A stretch of 64,000 nucleotides of DNA from Magnolia sinica (GCF_029962835.1 NC_080574.1:25456001-25520000); one strand, 5' to 3'. Positions 36,180-47,082 are shown, counted from the first letter of the stretch. Program-made: numbers and translations. The notes: generated by a model not told the origin, from the letters alone.

Positions 36180-37235
36180 TTAAATCGATCATTGTCGATT
36201 ATATCAACAAGTTGTCGATATATCGACAATATCGAAATTTCGACGGACAGACCACTGGAGAGTTCAGTTCTGTAATCGATATTATCAACCACTAGTCGAT
36301 ATATCGCCAATATGCTGTTGATATTATCTAGAACATGTCGATATATCGAGTTAAAATGGAATTCTTGGAGTTTTCTTACTGGATACATTCAGACGTAAGT
36401 CGATATATCGATAAGTGACGAAAAATCTATAATAGATATATCGACAACCTGTCGATATATCGACATATTATGAAAATGATCAAAAGTTCGCTGCAAATTT
36501 GCACTTCAGATTCGATATTATCGATACCTCGTCGATATTATTGACAACTTATGTCGATTATTTTTGTGATATGTCGATTATATCTACAACTTACGTAGAT
36601 CATATCCACGATATGTCAATAACATCGACCGTACATTTCTGGTTGGTAAATTCGTAGATATATCGACATATTGTTGATGTATCGTCACGTATGTCGATAT
36701 GATATATAAATTCTCGATATATCGATTAAATATGAAATTTTTGTGTTTGGTCGCTGGACAAATGAGGACATAATTCGATATTATCCACAAGATGTAGATA
36801 TGTCAACATGTCATCTGCCATCGATATATCGACATGTTGTCGATATATCGATTAAATATGAATTTTTTGGGTTTCGTCGCTGGACAAATGAGGACATAAT
36901 TCGATATTATCCACAAGATGTCGATATATCGACATGTCATCTGCTATCGATATATCGATAGGTGGTTGATATATCGATTAAATATAGAATTTTTGGGTTT
37001 GGTTGCTGGACAAATGAGGACATAATTTGATATTATCCACAATATGTCGATATATCAACATTTCATCTGCTATCGATATATCGACCACTTGTCGATATAT
37101 CGATATACACTGCAATTTCAGCAAAGCTTGCTGGACTGTTGTCATCCATATTCGATATTATCGACCATGTGTCGATATTATCTACGACTTATGTCGATAA
37201 AATCGATGATATGTAGATCATATCAACGTTTGCAA
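36180..37235. repeat. TATCGATA satellite with a 126-bp higher-order unit
   Basis: The stretch is full of 'tcgatatatcgacat' palindromic motifs. From about 36,738 to 37,115 three copies of a 126-bp unit are clear: 'gctggacaaatgaggacata' starts at 36,753, 36,879 and 37,005. Upstream the short motifs continue without the larger period. Confidence 0.85.
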
Positions 37236-37578
37236 ATTTTGCTATTTTTTTTGTCTATTTTTTTGGTGTATTTTTTTTTGAAATTTATTCATGTACCTTT
37301 TTGTTGGTGTTTTTTTTTTTTTTTTTTTTTTTAAATGTTTGGGTTAGTTTGTTTATGGAGGTGTCTTTAAAGAACATTTTGATGGATCTTCTGAGCAATG
37401 CTTTGAATGATGTTCGAAATGTTCGTTCCAATAAGCACATTGCATTGATAGGTATATTTTGTACTTAAGACCTATTAGATGTGTTGTTGAAAGTGATGGG
37501 GACATGTATTGGGTGTCAAGAAATCTAGAGGTTCGTATACAATTGACAAATTATAGGAATGCATGCTTGTGATTGTTT

Positions 37579-38125
37579 AAGAGGGCTGGTGAATTATCTG
37601 TGGTAGAACTAGAGAACCTCATGGTGATTGTTGCCAACCCCCACCAGTTCAAAATTCCAGACTGGTTTTTGAACAGGAAGAAGGATTACAAGGATGGGAG
37701 GTATTCTCAGGTTGTCTCAAATGCACTAGATAGGAAGTTGAGAGATGATTTGGAGCGATTGAAGAAGATCAGGAACCATCATGGTTTGAGGCACTACTGG
37801 GGTCTCCATGTTCGTGGTCAGCACACCAAAATAATAGGCCGCAGAGGAAAGATTGTTGGTGTCTCCAAGAAGCGTTGAGTGCTTTTTCTTCTCTTCTTTT
37901 TTCAGTTAACCATGTTAGATTGGCCTGGTGAGATGTATTTTGAGTTTTAGAATTGTTTAGTGGTTGTTCCTTCCTGTTTTTGTTTTACAATCCAGTCTGA
38001 GCTGGGTTCTAGTTTTTGCAATATTTGGATCTTTTGACTGAATTTATACTTCCCTATGGGCCCAAGTTATTAGCGGATTATGATGGGTGAAAATCTAAAG
38101 ATTAAAAAAAAAAAAAAAAGAGTAG
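37579..38125 (+). pseudogene. RPS18: 5'-truncated processed retrocopy of ribosomal protein S18 (uS13)
   Basis: From 37,579 the sequence reads [18 protein letters not shown] and on through [17 protein letters not shown] and [20 protein letters not shown] to VGVSKKR and TGA at 37,876. That is the C-terminal two-thirds of plant cytosolic S18, without introns or breaks. A plausible 3' untranslated region and a run of about 17 A (38,103-38,119) follow. gtgattgttt at 37,569-37,578 and gtgattagttt at 38,126-38,136 look like the target duplication, the pattern left by LINE-driven retroposition. Substitutions such as RHYWGLH for the usual WGLR and HTKII for HTKTT suggest no selection. It lacks its own start codon. 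Confidence 0.85.
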
Positions 38126-38219
38126 GTGATTAGTTTATTTTCACTCTTGCAATAGATAGTCAAATCGCTAAATAAGAATTGTTTTTTTTATACTTCTCCA
38201 ATGTCTCAAATATATATAA

Positions 38220-38400
38220 ATGCCATCAGGGGTTTTTTTTGCACCATGAATTTAGGGGGTTTTGAGGGGATTTCAAATCTCCTAATATGTTTCGCACCAT
38301 AAGGTAATTGGGGGCTTTCAAATCCAAGGGATTTGAAATCCAAGGTGAAAGCTTGGATTACATTTAAAATCATTTCAAATCTTGGGTGCATTAGAAGAAT
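38220..38400. repeat. Fragment of the 'ggatttgaaatccaagg' MITE family
   Basis: Inverted 'gatttcaaatc/gatttgaaatc' arms match the element at 12,182-12,846. Its borders are not resolved. Confidence 0.4.
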
Positions 38401-38708
38401 GAGCAAAATGATCATACAGGTTTCAATTTTAATATTTTCCACATAATACTCACCCAGTTTCCCCTGTTGCAGTTTGGCATGAACCCATAGTTTCCAAACA
38501 TGGCGTAGAGAAAACACAAACATCTCTAACCTCCTTTTAAAAATCACCCCATTGCAGTAAAAAAGAGTAGGAAGTGCCCTACAGTGGTTGCATCATTGAG
38601 GATATCGAGACAAACTGAAAATATTGCGAGACAGTATAAAGTTCATTTCATCATTTACTAAAATTACAGAGTATGCTATACATCGAAACTTGCACTTCCG
38701 GCAAGTAT

Positions 38709-38855
38709 GCAGAAAATTTCCAAGTATATGCATTTCAGTGCGAGTTCTTTCTCTAATCATGATAGACTTGAGAGGAATTCAGATCAACCCTCCCAAGGCT
38801 ATCGTGATTAGAGAAGGAACTCGCACTGAAATGCACATACTTGGAAATTTTCAGC
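38709..38855. other. Strong hairpin: 57-bp arms with 33-bp loop
   Basis: Arm 38,709-38,765 and arm 38,799-38,855 are inverted copies agreeing at 53 of 57 positions (shared core 'tgcatttcagtgcgagttc'). Three of the four differences would be G:U pairs in one transcript sense or the other. The hairpin sits about 70 bp beyond the stop of the minus-strand Ulp1 gene, so it could be transcribed in its 3' region. Size and shape resemble a young microRNA or siRNA foldback; nothing shows that it is processed. Confidence 0.75.
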
Positions 38856-40020
38856 ACTCCAAGATTACTGTAAACCTCCGAATAATACATTCTTACAAAA
38901 ATTTTCTCCCATGCACTGCACAAATATCACTTCCTGACTACAGACAAGCAATCATATGTTATTGACTTCCTCCAATCGGAGGTGAATTTTTGCATGTCTA
39001 TTCCCTCCAAGGTGAGACCGCTACCTAAAATGTCAATGAATTTCATCACGAATATACTGCAGTCATAACCATTATTCTGCTTTGGCGCGGATTCATCGAA
39101 TCTGATGGTCTACTTCTTCCCTTCAAGCGCAGTACTGTCTCCAGTGGCATGGAAGAGAACGGGGAGTGCATCGGTCATATTCTTCATCTTATGCTTGAAC
39201 TTCGGCGTTAGCTATGTGTATAAGTTATCCACAATAACGATTTCACTTTCTCTAGGATAGATGACAAGCAAAAACCAATGTGAATTGTCATGATTTATTG
39301 GCACATAAACCTGTCCATGATTCACAAAATAATACATTTGTTAAAACATGATAGAACATATAACAGTAAGAGATGATATTCTGTGACGAGTGCATTACCT
39401 GTTCATAACACCAAATCACTCTAGCATATGGTTTATCTCGCTGTCTGGAAATTGCATAGGCCGTGTTTAGCTGGCCTATTAGCGACAACCGTTCTGACGC
39501 CGAATTAGAGGCCCGGTATGCGATCAAAACCGACAAACACTCCTCGAGGCTTTGCTGTTACAAACATGATCAAAGTTCCATACATATAATAAAATAAAAT
39601 TTTCAAACAGATTAAGGATTGTCGTAATAAACAATTACCATAAAATACGTAGGACAGAACTTGCAATTATGATGATATGCTATTGAGAGGGCGTTATGTC
39701 TTTTCTCAAGGAAGTCGATGTATGTGTCGATAGCCTAATCAATAGGATAATACGATTTTGTCATAGATTCCTATAACAATTAATTACATGGCAATCGATG
39801 CATATAGAGAATAAATTAGTAATGCTTACCTCGCTATCAACCTAGGCATCCTTTATCCATATCGTTCTTAACCATTTCCTATCTGACGTGTCCTTTTTTG
39901 CTTTATATCAGTCCTCTGCCTCTTTCACCTCCTGTGCGGATAGTATCCTGAAAGGGCCCATCTGTACAGGAAATGGTATCGGAGAAGTAACAAAAGTTGT
40001 TACTTGCTCGGATTCACGAA

Positions 40021-40620
40021 CTGCCCCAGGGGTTGTATCGAATGCAGACAGGGACAAGTATGGAGAAACCTTGTAATATGACGGCTTCGGTATCCTTTTG
40101 GTTCTCCTTTCATAAACGGGAGGAGAAGTGGATGTGTGTTCAAGTTCTTTATATTCAGTATCATTTAATTACTTCTACTCTATTCCTCAACTCCTCACCC
40201 TCCTCCTCCATCACAAAATGCCCCCTCTGTTTAGGACTACCTTCCTTCTCCTTATTAAACTCATCCCTCTCATTCGCTAACTTTTCCTTATCCTTGAAGA
40301 ACGATTCCTTATCCGCCCCAGGGGTTGTATCGAATGCAGACAAGGACAAGTATGGAGAAATCTTGTAATATGACGGCTTCGGTATCCTTTTGGCTCTCCT
40401 TTCATAAATAGTATGAGAAGTGGATTCATTCCATACATTACCTTTGACCTTACTATACGATTGTACATCAAGATTCACATGTCCAAGTTCTTTATCTTCA
40501 ATATTATTTACTTCCACGCTCTTCCTCAACTCCTCACCCTCCTCCTCCATCACATTACGTTCCCTCTATGTACGACTACCTTCCTTCTCCTTATTAAACT
40601 CCTCCATCTCATTCGCTAAC
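40021..40620. repeat. Tandem duplication inside the coiled-coil linker
   Basis: 'ccccaggggttgtatcgaat' and about 270 following bases recur 292 bp further on (40,021 and 40,313). The trailing part recurs at a spacing of 339 bp, so one copy has gained about 47 bp. Both copies keep the charged KDKEKLANE.(D/E)EFNKEKEG coding frame. Confidence 0.75.
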
Positions 40621-41187
40621 TTTTCTTTGTCCTTGAAGAACCATTCCTTGTATACAAAGAACAACTCCTTCTCCCTCCTCAGTAACATTTCCCTGTCATC
40701 AAACAGTGCTTCTTTCCTTCTCATCTCTGCCCTCTCTTTTCTTAATCTGTCCCTCTCATTTTTCAATTCCTCTCTCTCCTTCTTCAACTCTTCCCTCTCA
40801 AAATTAAATTCCTCCATAAGAACAACATTCGGTACACCACCCCTCTGTCCCTCTCCCTCTACGCCTTTCTCATCGCTATCATCTGACTCGTCACCCTCCT
40901 CGTAATCAATCTCATTACCCTCCCCATCATCTTCTTGGGTCTCAATAAGCTACAAAAATATATAAATGGATATGTAAGAGTAAGGATAATTTACAATGGC
41001 AGAAATGAAATTACACCTCGTTTTCCATAACATCTCACCTGAAAACTGTCACGCAAAGAGTGAACGACATCCGTTTCCCATTCTCATAGCGTTAGTTCTA
41101 ATTTCATTACTACTGTGTCTGCAAAGGAACAACGAGTAATGTTAAAAAAAAAAGCATATACGTCAAGTTAAGTGAAGTAAATGATGT

Positions 41188-41189
<2 letters not shown>

Positions 41190-41258
<69 letters not shown>
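41190..41258. repeat. (TA)n microsatellite
   Basis: About 34 TA units between the DUF1985-like part and the coiled-coil part of the Ulp1 gene. Confidence 0.95.
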
Positions 41259-41262
<4 letters not shown>

Positions 41263-42289
41263 TACAGCTTTACCCTCGAAAATAGGATGTATTCTGTTAT
41301 ACCTCCAACCCTTCCAGCCTCGATATTGAATGAAGTGTAGAATTTGATGCAGAATGTATGAAGCAACACAGTCTTGTAGGGCCGGTAATATCTCTACTGC
41401 CCATACCTGTTAGAATGAAATTGCACCAGGTTAAAAATCCATAATTGACTATAGAGGGAAAACATACACAAAGTAAAAGGTGTTCTTACTTGTAGAGGAA
41501 GGATGCAACCACATATAGTGTATCGAGGGGAACTTGATGCAGCAACAGCAGATTCGATTCCTTACGATATTGTATAGTATCCCAAACTACCCCAGGGATA
41601 CCTATAGAAATCATCTAGCAAGTCAACTTGGTAAATATAATCCATGTTGCACATGGTTTTCGGTTCGGTTCCCCTAAGAAAGTGCTCCACAACTAGAAGT
41701 AGGGAAACCTTCACGACGTCCTCATGCTCATTGGTGTAAACTAATCTCTCAAACACCTCCATTAGTTGCTTCTTTAATACTGGATATTTTTTGAAGTATT
41801 TGTCTCTTAATGTACTCGTAGTGTAATGATTTTTCGGTACAATTAGATCTCCAATCTTAAGACCGGTAATGAGGGCGAAGTCCATCTCGGTAAAGTGCAA
41901 TCGCCTCCCCTTAATCTCAAATAGTAGATCACTTTTATATCTTACAAAAAGAAGGTGAAATAGAGCCCCTAAAAATCTAAAGAATGTAACATGCAATAGA
42001 AACGAGAAAGGAGATTGCCTAAACAAATTTAGGCGACTATCGTACTTCTCCACTCCACCCTTCACCTTGTCAAACCACCATGTGAGTGTACACCTACATG
42101 TTGGGTTGGGGATTACAGCAGAATATTCGTCGTCTGCAAAGATGGATTAAAAAACATATCAAACATAAAATTCACAAGATAAACGTTGTGGACAAAATCA
42201 GACTATGTTGAAAAGAATGCAGCATTTCATTAATTTGAGCAAGCTTCATATGAAATGGAGATAGAACTAGAACGGGAAATACTGAAAAT

Positions 42290-44970
42290 TGTGCAAGCCA
42301 AACTACCAACGTAAGCAAGACAAACTATAATTTGATCGGGACAAACATGAAATTGAGTGGGGCAAACTACATAATGAGCAGGGCAAGCTAGATATTCAAT
42401 AGGGCAAACTATAAAAAATTCAATGCATAATCTCCTGATCAATGTGTATTCCTGATTAATCTCATTTTTCAATTATTCAACTATATCATTTTACCATGTT
42501 CAGCGTTAGCTAGATTAGTGAACACATATATGTTTTGATGCAACAAGAAGATGTTATTTGTAATTGGTTTTGTTGGTTGGTTAATTGGTCACAATTTCTT
42601 CATGAAATGGGTTGGATTCGTATTAGATCGAATAAGTACATGTAATCAACTAGGGCAAACATGAAATTGAGCGGGGCAAATTAAAAATTCAGCGGGGCAA
42701 ACTAGAAACTCAGCAGGGCGAACATGAAATTGTGTAGGGGAAACTAGAAAATCAGCGAGGCAAACATGAAATTCAGTGGAGCAAACTATGAATTCAGCGG
42801 GGCAACCTGGAAAATCAGCTGGACAAACATGAAATTGAATGGGGGGAAACATGAAATTGGGCGGGGCAAACTAGAAAATGAGCGGGGGAAACATGAAATT
42901 GAACGGGGGAAACATGAAATCAGTAGGGTAAACTAGAAAATTAGCGGGGCAAACATGAAATTGAGCAAGGCAAACTATAAAACTAAGATAATAATGGTGA
43001 TGATGATGCATTTGTAAATTTATACACATATACAAACATACATACTTATAGAGATATATAGATATGCATATGCACATATAGATACAAATACAAGCATGTG
43101 GTTTTGATTGTATATGGCGATCACACAATGCAATTATTGAGATTCCGGAAAAGTCTATCTTTTTCATAGCCAACCATCAATACCACCTAAGACCTATCAC
43201 TTGCCATGAAAGAGAAAAAACCAATAGCATGTGAATCTGTTGCAGACCTAGGCCAGAGAAAAAACCAACAGCAAGACAAGCCTAGAAGCTCGACTGTCCA
43301 CTACCATCTCATGAGATCCCTATGTCATCCCTTCTTTTAGTGAAGTAAATTGTACAAATCTTGTGGGATGGCTATCAAACAAAGATCAAACTTAAGCATA
43401 TCAAAATAAAAAACGTACCTAAATAAGACAAAGATCAAACTGAAGCAGATCAAATCTTGTGGGATGCCATCCCTTCAATTTCCATGATAAATGAATTAGA
43501 TTATGGAACCAGCTAAGGAAAACGTGCCTAAATAAGACTTTTATTTCACTACTAAACTATGGAAGTGTCCCAGAAGAATATTTTATGGTTTTGAGAATAG
43601 GTTAAGGTTTATGTTTAGGAAATCGGTTACAGGTTAATGGCAGACATGAAATTGAGCGGGGCAAACACGGAAATGAGCGGGGCAAGCATGGAATTGAGCG
43701 GGACAAACTGAAAAATCAACGGGGCAAACTATAAAATCAGCGGGGCAAGCATGAAATTGAGCAGGGGAAACATGAAATCAGCGGGGCAAACTAGAAAATC
43801 ATTATGCCCACTGTTTCCTATGGTATGATTCACTTGATATTTTGATATGCTTCAATTTGGGTTACATTTAGGTTACAGGTTTAGGTTTAGGTTATAGGGA
43901 TTTGAGAATACATTTAGGTTACAGGTTTAGGTTTAGGTTATAAGTATCGGTTATAGGTTTAGGTTTAAGTTAGGTTATAGGTTAAGGTTTAGGTTTAGGA
44001 AATCGGGTTCGGGACCGGGTTTAGGTTTGGGTTTTCAAGTTTAGGTTTAAGTTAAGGAGTTGAGATTAGGATTAGGTGTAGGTTTATGTTTAGGGATTTG
44101 TGAATACATTTAGGTTACAGGTTTAGGTTTAGGTTATAAGTGTCGGTTATAAGTTTAGGTTTAAGTTAGGTTATAGGTTAAGGTTTAGGGAACTGATAAT
44201 AGGTTAAGGTTTAGGTTTAGGAAATCGGGTTCGGGACCAAGTTTAGGTTAAGGAGTTGAGATTAGGATTAGGTGTAGGTTTAGGTTTAGGAATTTGAGAA
44301 TATATTTAGGTTATAGGTTTAGGTTTAGATTATAAGTGTCGGTTATAGGTTTAGGTTTAAGTTATGTTATAGGTTAAGGGTTAGGGAATTGAGAATAGGT
44401 TAAGGTTTAGGAAATCGGGTTCGGGACCGGGTTTAGGTTTGGGTTTTCAAGTTTAGGTTTAGGTTAGGGAGTTGAGAGTATAATTAGGTGTAGGTTTAGG
44501 TTTAGGGATTTGAGAATACATTTAGGTTTTAGGTTATAAGTGTAGGTTATATGTTTAGTTTTAAGTTAAGTTATAGGTTAAAGTTTAGGGAATTGAGAAT
44601 AGTTTAAGGTTTAGGTTTAGGGATTTGAGAATACATTTAGGTTTTAGGTTACAAGTGTACAATATAAGTTTATGTTTAAGTTAGATTATAGGTTAAGGTT
44701 TAGGGAATTGAGAATAAGTTAAGGTTTATGTTTAGGGATTTGAGAATACATTTAGGTTTTAGGTTTAGGTTTAAGTTTTGAGTAGGGGCAAACATGAAAT
44801 TGAGTGGGGGAAACATGAAATTGAGTGGGGCAAATTAGAAATTGAGTAGGGCAGGCATGAAATTGAGTGGGGCAAACTGGAAAATCAGCGGGACAAACAT
44901 GAAATTGAGTGGGGGAAACATGAAATCAGCGGGGCAAGCTATAAAATCAGCGGGACAAACTAGAAAATCA
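42290..44970 (-). repeat. Right subterminal tandem arrays of the MULE
   Basis: Three blocks (about 42,290-42,980, 43,640-43,800 and 44,780-44,970) consist of 'ggggcaaacatgaaattgag' and 'gggcaaactagaaaatgagc' motifs. These are the reverse complement of the 21-bp motifs of the left array. The interval 42,980-43,640 between blocks has no recognised feature. Confidence 0.85.
43850..44775 (+). repeat. Telomere-like TTTAGGT array with higher-order period
   Basis: Degenerate 'aggtttaggtttaggttata' units fill the interval. A landmark 'aaatcgggttcgggacc' recurs at about 44,010, 44,221 and 44,409, giving a higher-order period of roughly 190-210 bp. The motif differs from the plant telomere repeat TTTAGGG. 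Confidence 0.8.
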
Positions 44971-45082
44971 TTATGTCTACTGTTTCCCGTGGTATGATTC
45001 ACTTGATATTTTGATATGCTTCAATTTGGGGCTCAACCTCTTAAATTAGATGGAAAAATGGATGGACGACATGGATATACTA

Positions 45083-45815
45083 CAGGAAACAGATTGGCTA
45101 CTCCCCCTGCCACCAGCCAATGGCTAGTGTTCGGTGCTCTGTGGGCCCCATCATGATGTATGTGTTTCATCCATGTCGTCCATCTATTTTTATAGATTAT
45201 TTTATGATATTATACAAAAATTGAGGTATATCCTGATCTCAATTGAACCACATTATAGGAAATAGTGTTTAATGAACATCGACCATTAAAAACTTTTTCT
45301 GGGCCATAAAAGTATTGGGTCAAGATGATCTTTGTTTTTAGCCTTCATCTGGGTCTTTATCACCTAAAAAACAGATTGGATTTCAGACAAACAGTACAGT
45401 GGGCCTCAAGAGGATTTAAATGATGGATATCCAATCACCATTGTTTTCCTCTAGCAGGCCACCAGCCAAATTTCCATCTAATTTGGGGCTCAACCCCTTA
45501 AATTAAATGGAAATTGAGAGGACAAAATGGATGAACGGAATGGATGAAACACATACACCATGGTGGGGCCCACAGAGCACCGACCACTAGCCACGTACAC
45601 CATAGTGGGACCCACAGAGCAACGACCACCAGTCATGTACACCATGGTGGGGCCAAAGAGCACCGACCACCGGCCACGTACACCATGGTGGGGCCAAAGA
45701 GCACCAACCAGCAGCCACGTACACCATAGTGGGGCCCACAGAGCATCGACCGCCAGCCACGTAGATCATGGTGGGGCCCACAGAGCACCGGAGGAGTAGC
45801 CAATCCATTTCCTAT
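45083..45815. mobile_element. Foldback MITE with a six-fold amplified end
   Basis: The ends 'taggaaa(c/t)(a/g)gattggctactcc' are inverted. Inside are 'ggtgctctgtgggcccc' on the left and six consecutive copies of 'ggggcccacagagcaccgac' on the right (45,553-45,800), at a spacing of about 41-45 bp. The family is the dispersed 'gggcccaccatgatgtatgt' foldback type. It is inserted near the right end of the giant MULE. Confidence 0.7.
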
Positions 45816-45979
45816 ACCCAAACATTCAATGTGGGCCCAACTGAGTTTAAAATATACCCGTGCTGCGTGCTTTCTTCGCTGGACCGACCATTTTTAGAAG
45901 AAGTCAAATGTTGATAGGGGGGCCCACAAAAAGGAGTTTTTTGTCTTTCTAACCGGGCGAAGAAAAGGGGTGAAAGCAA

Positions 45980-46176
45980 CGGTAGTAAAGTAGCAGTGGA
46001 AAGGGAAAGGAAAAGGAAACAGTGGAAATGGAGAAGAAAAACAGCAGTGAAAAGGAGGGGTATTTTCGTCCTGAAATTCGTAATCCGCACGTGCAGGTCT
46101 AAGTTGCAAAACGAAGTTTGTATTCCTCCATAAAATCAGCTGGCTAAAAGGTGGGGTCCACAGTCCTAAATTTCTC
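45980..46176 (-). repeat. Right terminal inverted repeat of the giant MULE
   Basis: Partner of 27,266-27,470. The outer end is 'cctaaatttctc'. A foldback MITE starts only 30 bp outside it. Confidence 0.8.
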
Positions 46177-46206
46177 AAGAAGAGAATCGAGTGGGCAGTT
46201 ATTTTG

Positions 46207-46731
46207 GACGCGGATTGCGTCCTACCCCCGCCCGTCTACAGCTGGGAACGGGCAGCAGCTTCGAGTGCCCACTGTGATGTATGGGTATTATCCACACCGT
46301 CCATTCATTTTTTCGTATCATTTTAATATATGAAAACAAAAACGAGGAAGATCAAAGGCTCAAGTGGGCCGCAACATAGGAAGCAAGGGTGATAATGATT
46401 CTCACCGTTGAAACACTTCTAGGGCACACTGTGATGTTTATTTTCCATCCAACCTATTCATAAAGTTAAATAGACGGATGAAGAGAAAACAAAAATATTA
46501 GCTCCATCCAAAACTTCTGTGGCCCCAAGAAGTTTTCAACGGTAAGAGTTTAATCCCCATTGTGTAGTCCACTTGAGCCTTGGATCTGCCTCATTTTTAA
46601 CATTATACCTAAAATGATAGGAAAAAATGTATGGACGGTGTGGATAAAACCCATACATCACAGTTGCAACTTAAAGAAGCTGCTGCCCGTTCCCAGCTGG
46701 AGACGGGCGGGTATAGGACGCAATCCGTGTC
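46207..46731. mobile_element. Foldback MITE, GACGCGGATTGCGTCC family
   Basis: The outer about 53 bp of each side are inverted copies (GACGCGGATTGCGTCCTA; then CCCGCCCGTCT and CAGCTGGGAACGGGCAGCAG) with about five differences. Inner arms carry 'gatgtatgggt(a/t)ttatcca' and 'ccgtccat'. Total 525 bp, non-coding. A nested pair of the same family lies at 53,983-54,766. Confidence 0.75.
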
Positions 46732-47082
46732 TTTTTTTTATGGGATGGACTCCGGTTGAGTCTTGCCTCATTTTGAAAATGGTGGTGACTCTTCAAACTT
46801 AGACGTGGAAAACATGTGCGGAACTCCTGACCGAATAAATTTCCGATCCAGCGTCCTCACGACCGCTGCTACAAGAGAAGGGAGCTTAACCATCACAAAG
46901 TAAGTGTTTCGATTATAATATTTATATTTTATGTTTTCTATAAATATCTTAAACGTGATAAATATCTATTCTTCTACCTAATTTTAAATTTTTTTTATTT
47001 ATTAAATGTCTAGGTCGAGTTAAGTTTTTGAGCCAACCTAACTGAGCTGGTCGAGTCATTTTTCCAACAATGGTTTTTCATG

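Larger units (their letters stand above)
38927..42065 (-). pseudogene. MULE-borne DUF1985/coiled-coil/Ulp1 (C48) protease gene, decayed
   Basis: Three parts lie in order on the minus strand. From 42,065 to 41,562 is a DUF1985-like domain (LLFEIKGRRLHFTEMDFALI, then TGLKIGDLIV). From about 40,960 to 40,000 comes an acidic then highly charged coiled coil (FEREELKKEREELKNERDRL). Exon 39,311-38,927, after a GGACAG acceptor, is the cysteine protease core: NSHWFLLVI with the catalytic His, VIVDNL with the Asp, then APKQNNGYDCSIFVMKF with Gln and Cys, ending VVRK and TGA. Such proteases cleave SUMO from targets; KI-type MULEs carry them for an unclear reason. In-frame TAG codons at 39,212-39,214 and 39,110-39,112 interrupt the core although all catalytic residues remain. 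Intermediate exons at 39,390-39,540 are likely but not fully resolved. Confidence 0.75.
27266..46176. mobile_element. Giant Mutator-like element of KI (Kaonashi-like) type, 18.9 kb
   Basis: Left end GAGAAATTTAGG(C)CTGTGG and the reverse complement of the right end agree for about 100 bp at high identity (including GCAACTTAGACCTGCACGTG), then more loosely to about 170-200 bp (shared GACGAAAATACCCCTCC). Inside lie a MULE transposase (plus) and a DUF1985/coiled-coil/Ulp1 gene (minus), the content known for KI-type plant MULEs. Long terminal inverted repeats are expected of Mutator elements. A clean 9-bp target duplication is not visible: the flanks aggagagga and aagaagaga are both purine-rich but match at 5 of 9. 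Coding parts are broken, so it is a non-autonomous relic now. Later insertions include an RPS18 retrocopy and a foldback MITE. Confidence 0.8.

Noticed and set aside
42871-43173. Minus-strand 100-codon frame
   Set aside because: It mixes the 21-bp repeat with a simple-sequence tract and has no coding signature.
42290-44970. CRISPR-like alternation of repeats and spacers
   Set aside because: The units are contiguous degenerate tandem repeats in a plant genome, without unique spacers or associated genes.
27257-46185. A 9-bp target duplication for the giant MULE
   Set aside because: The best alignments at the inferred ends match at only 5 of 9; a 7-of-9 match needs shifted ends. The flanks are low-complexity purine runs, so no duplication is claimed.
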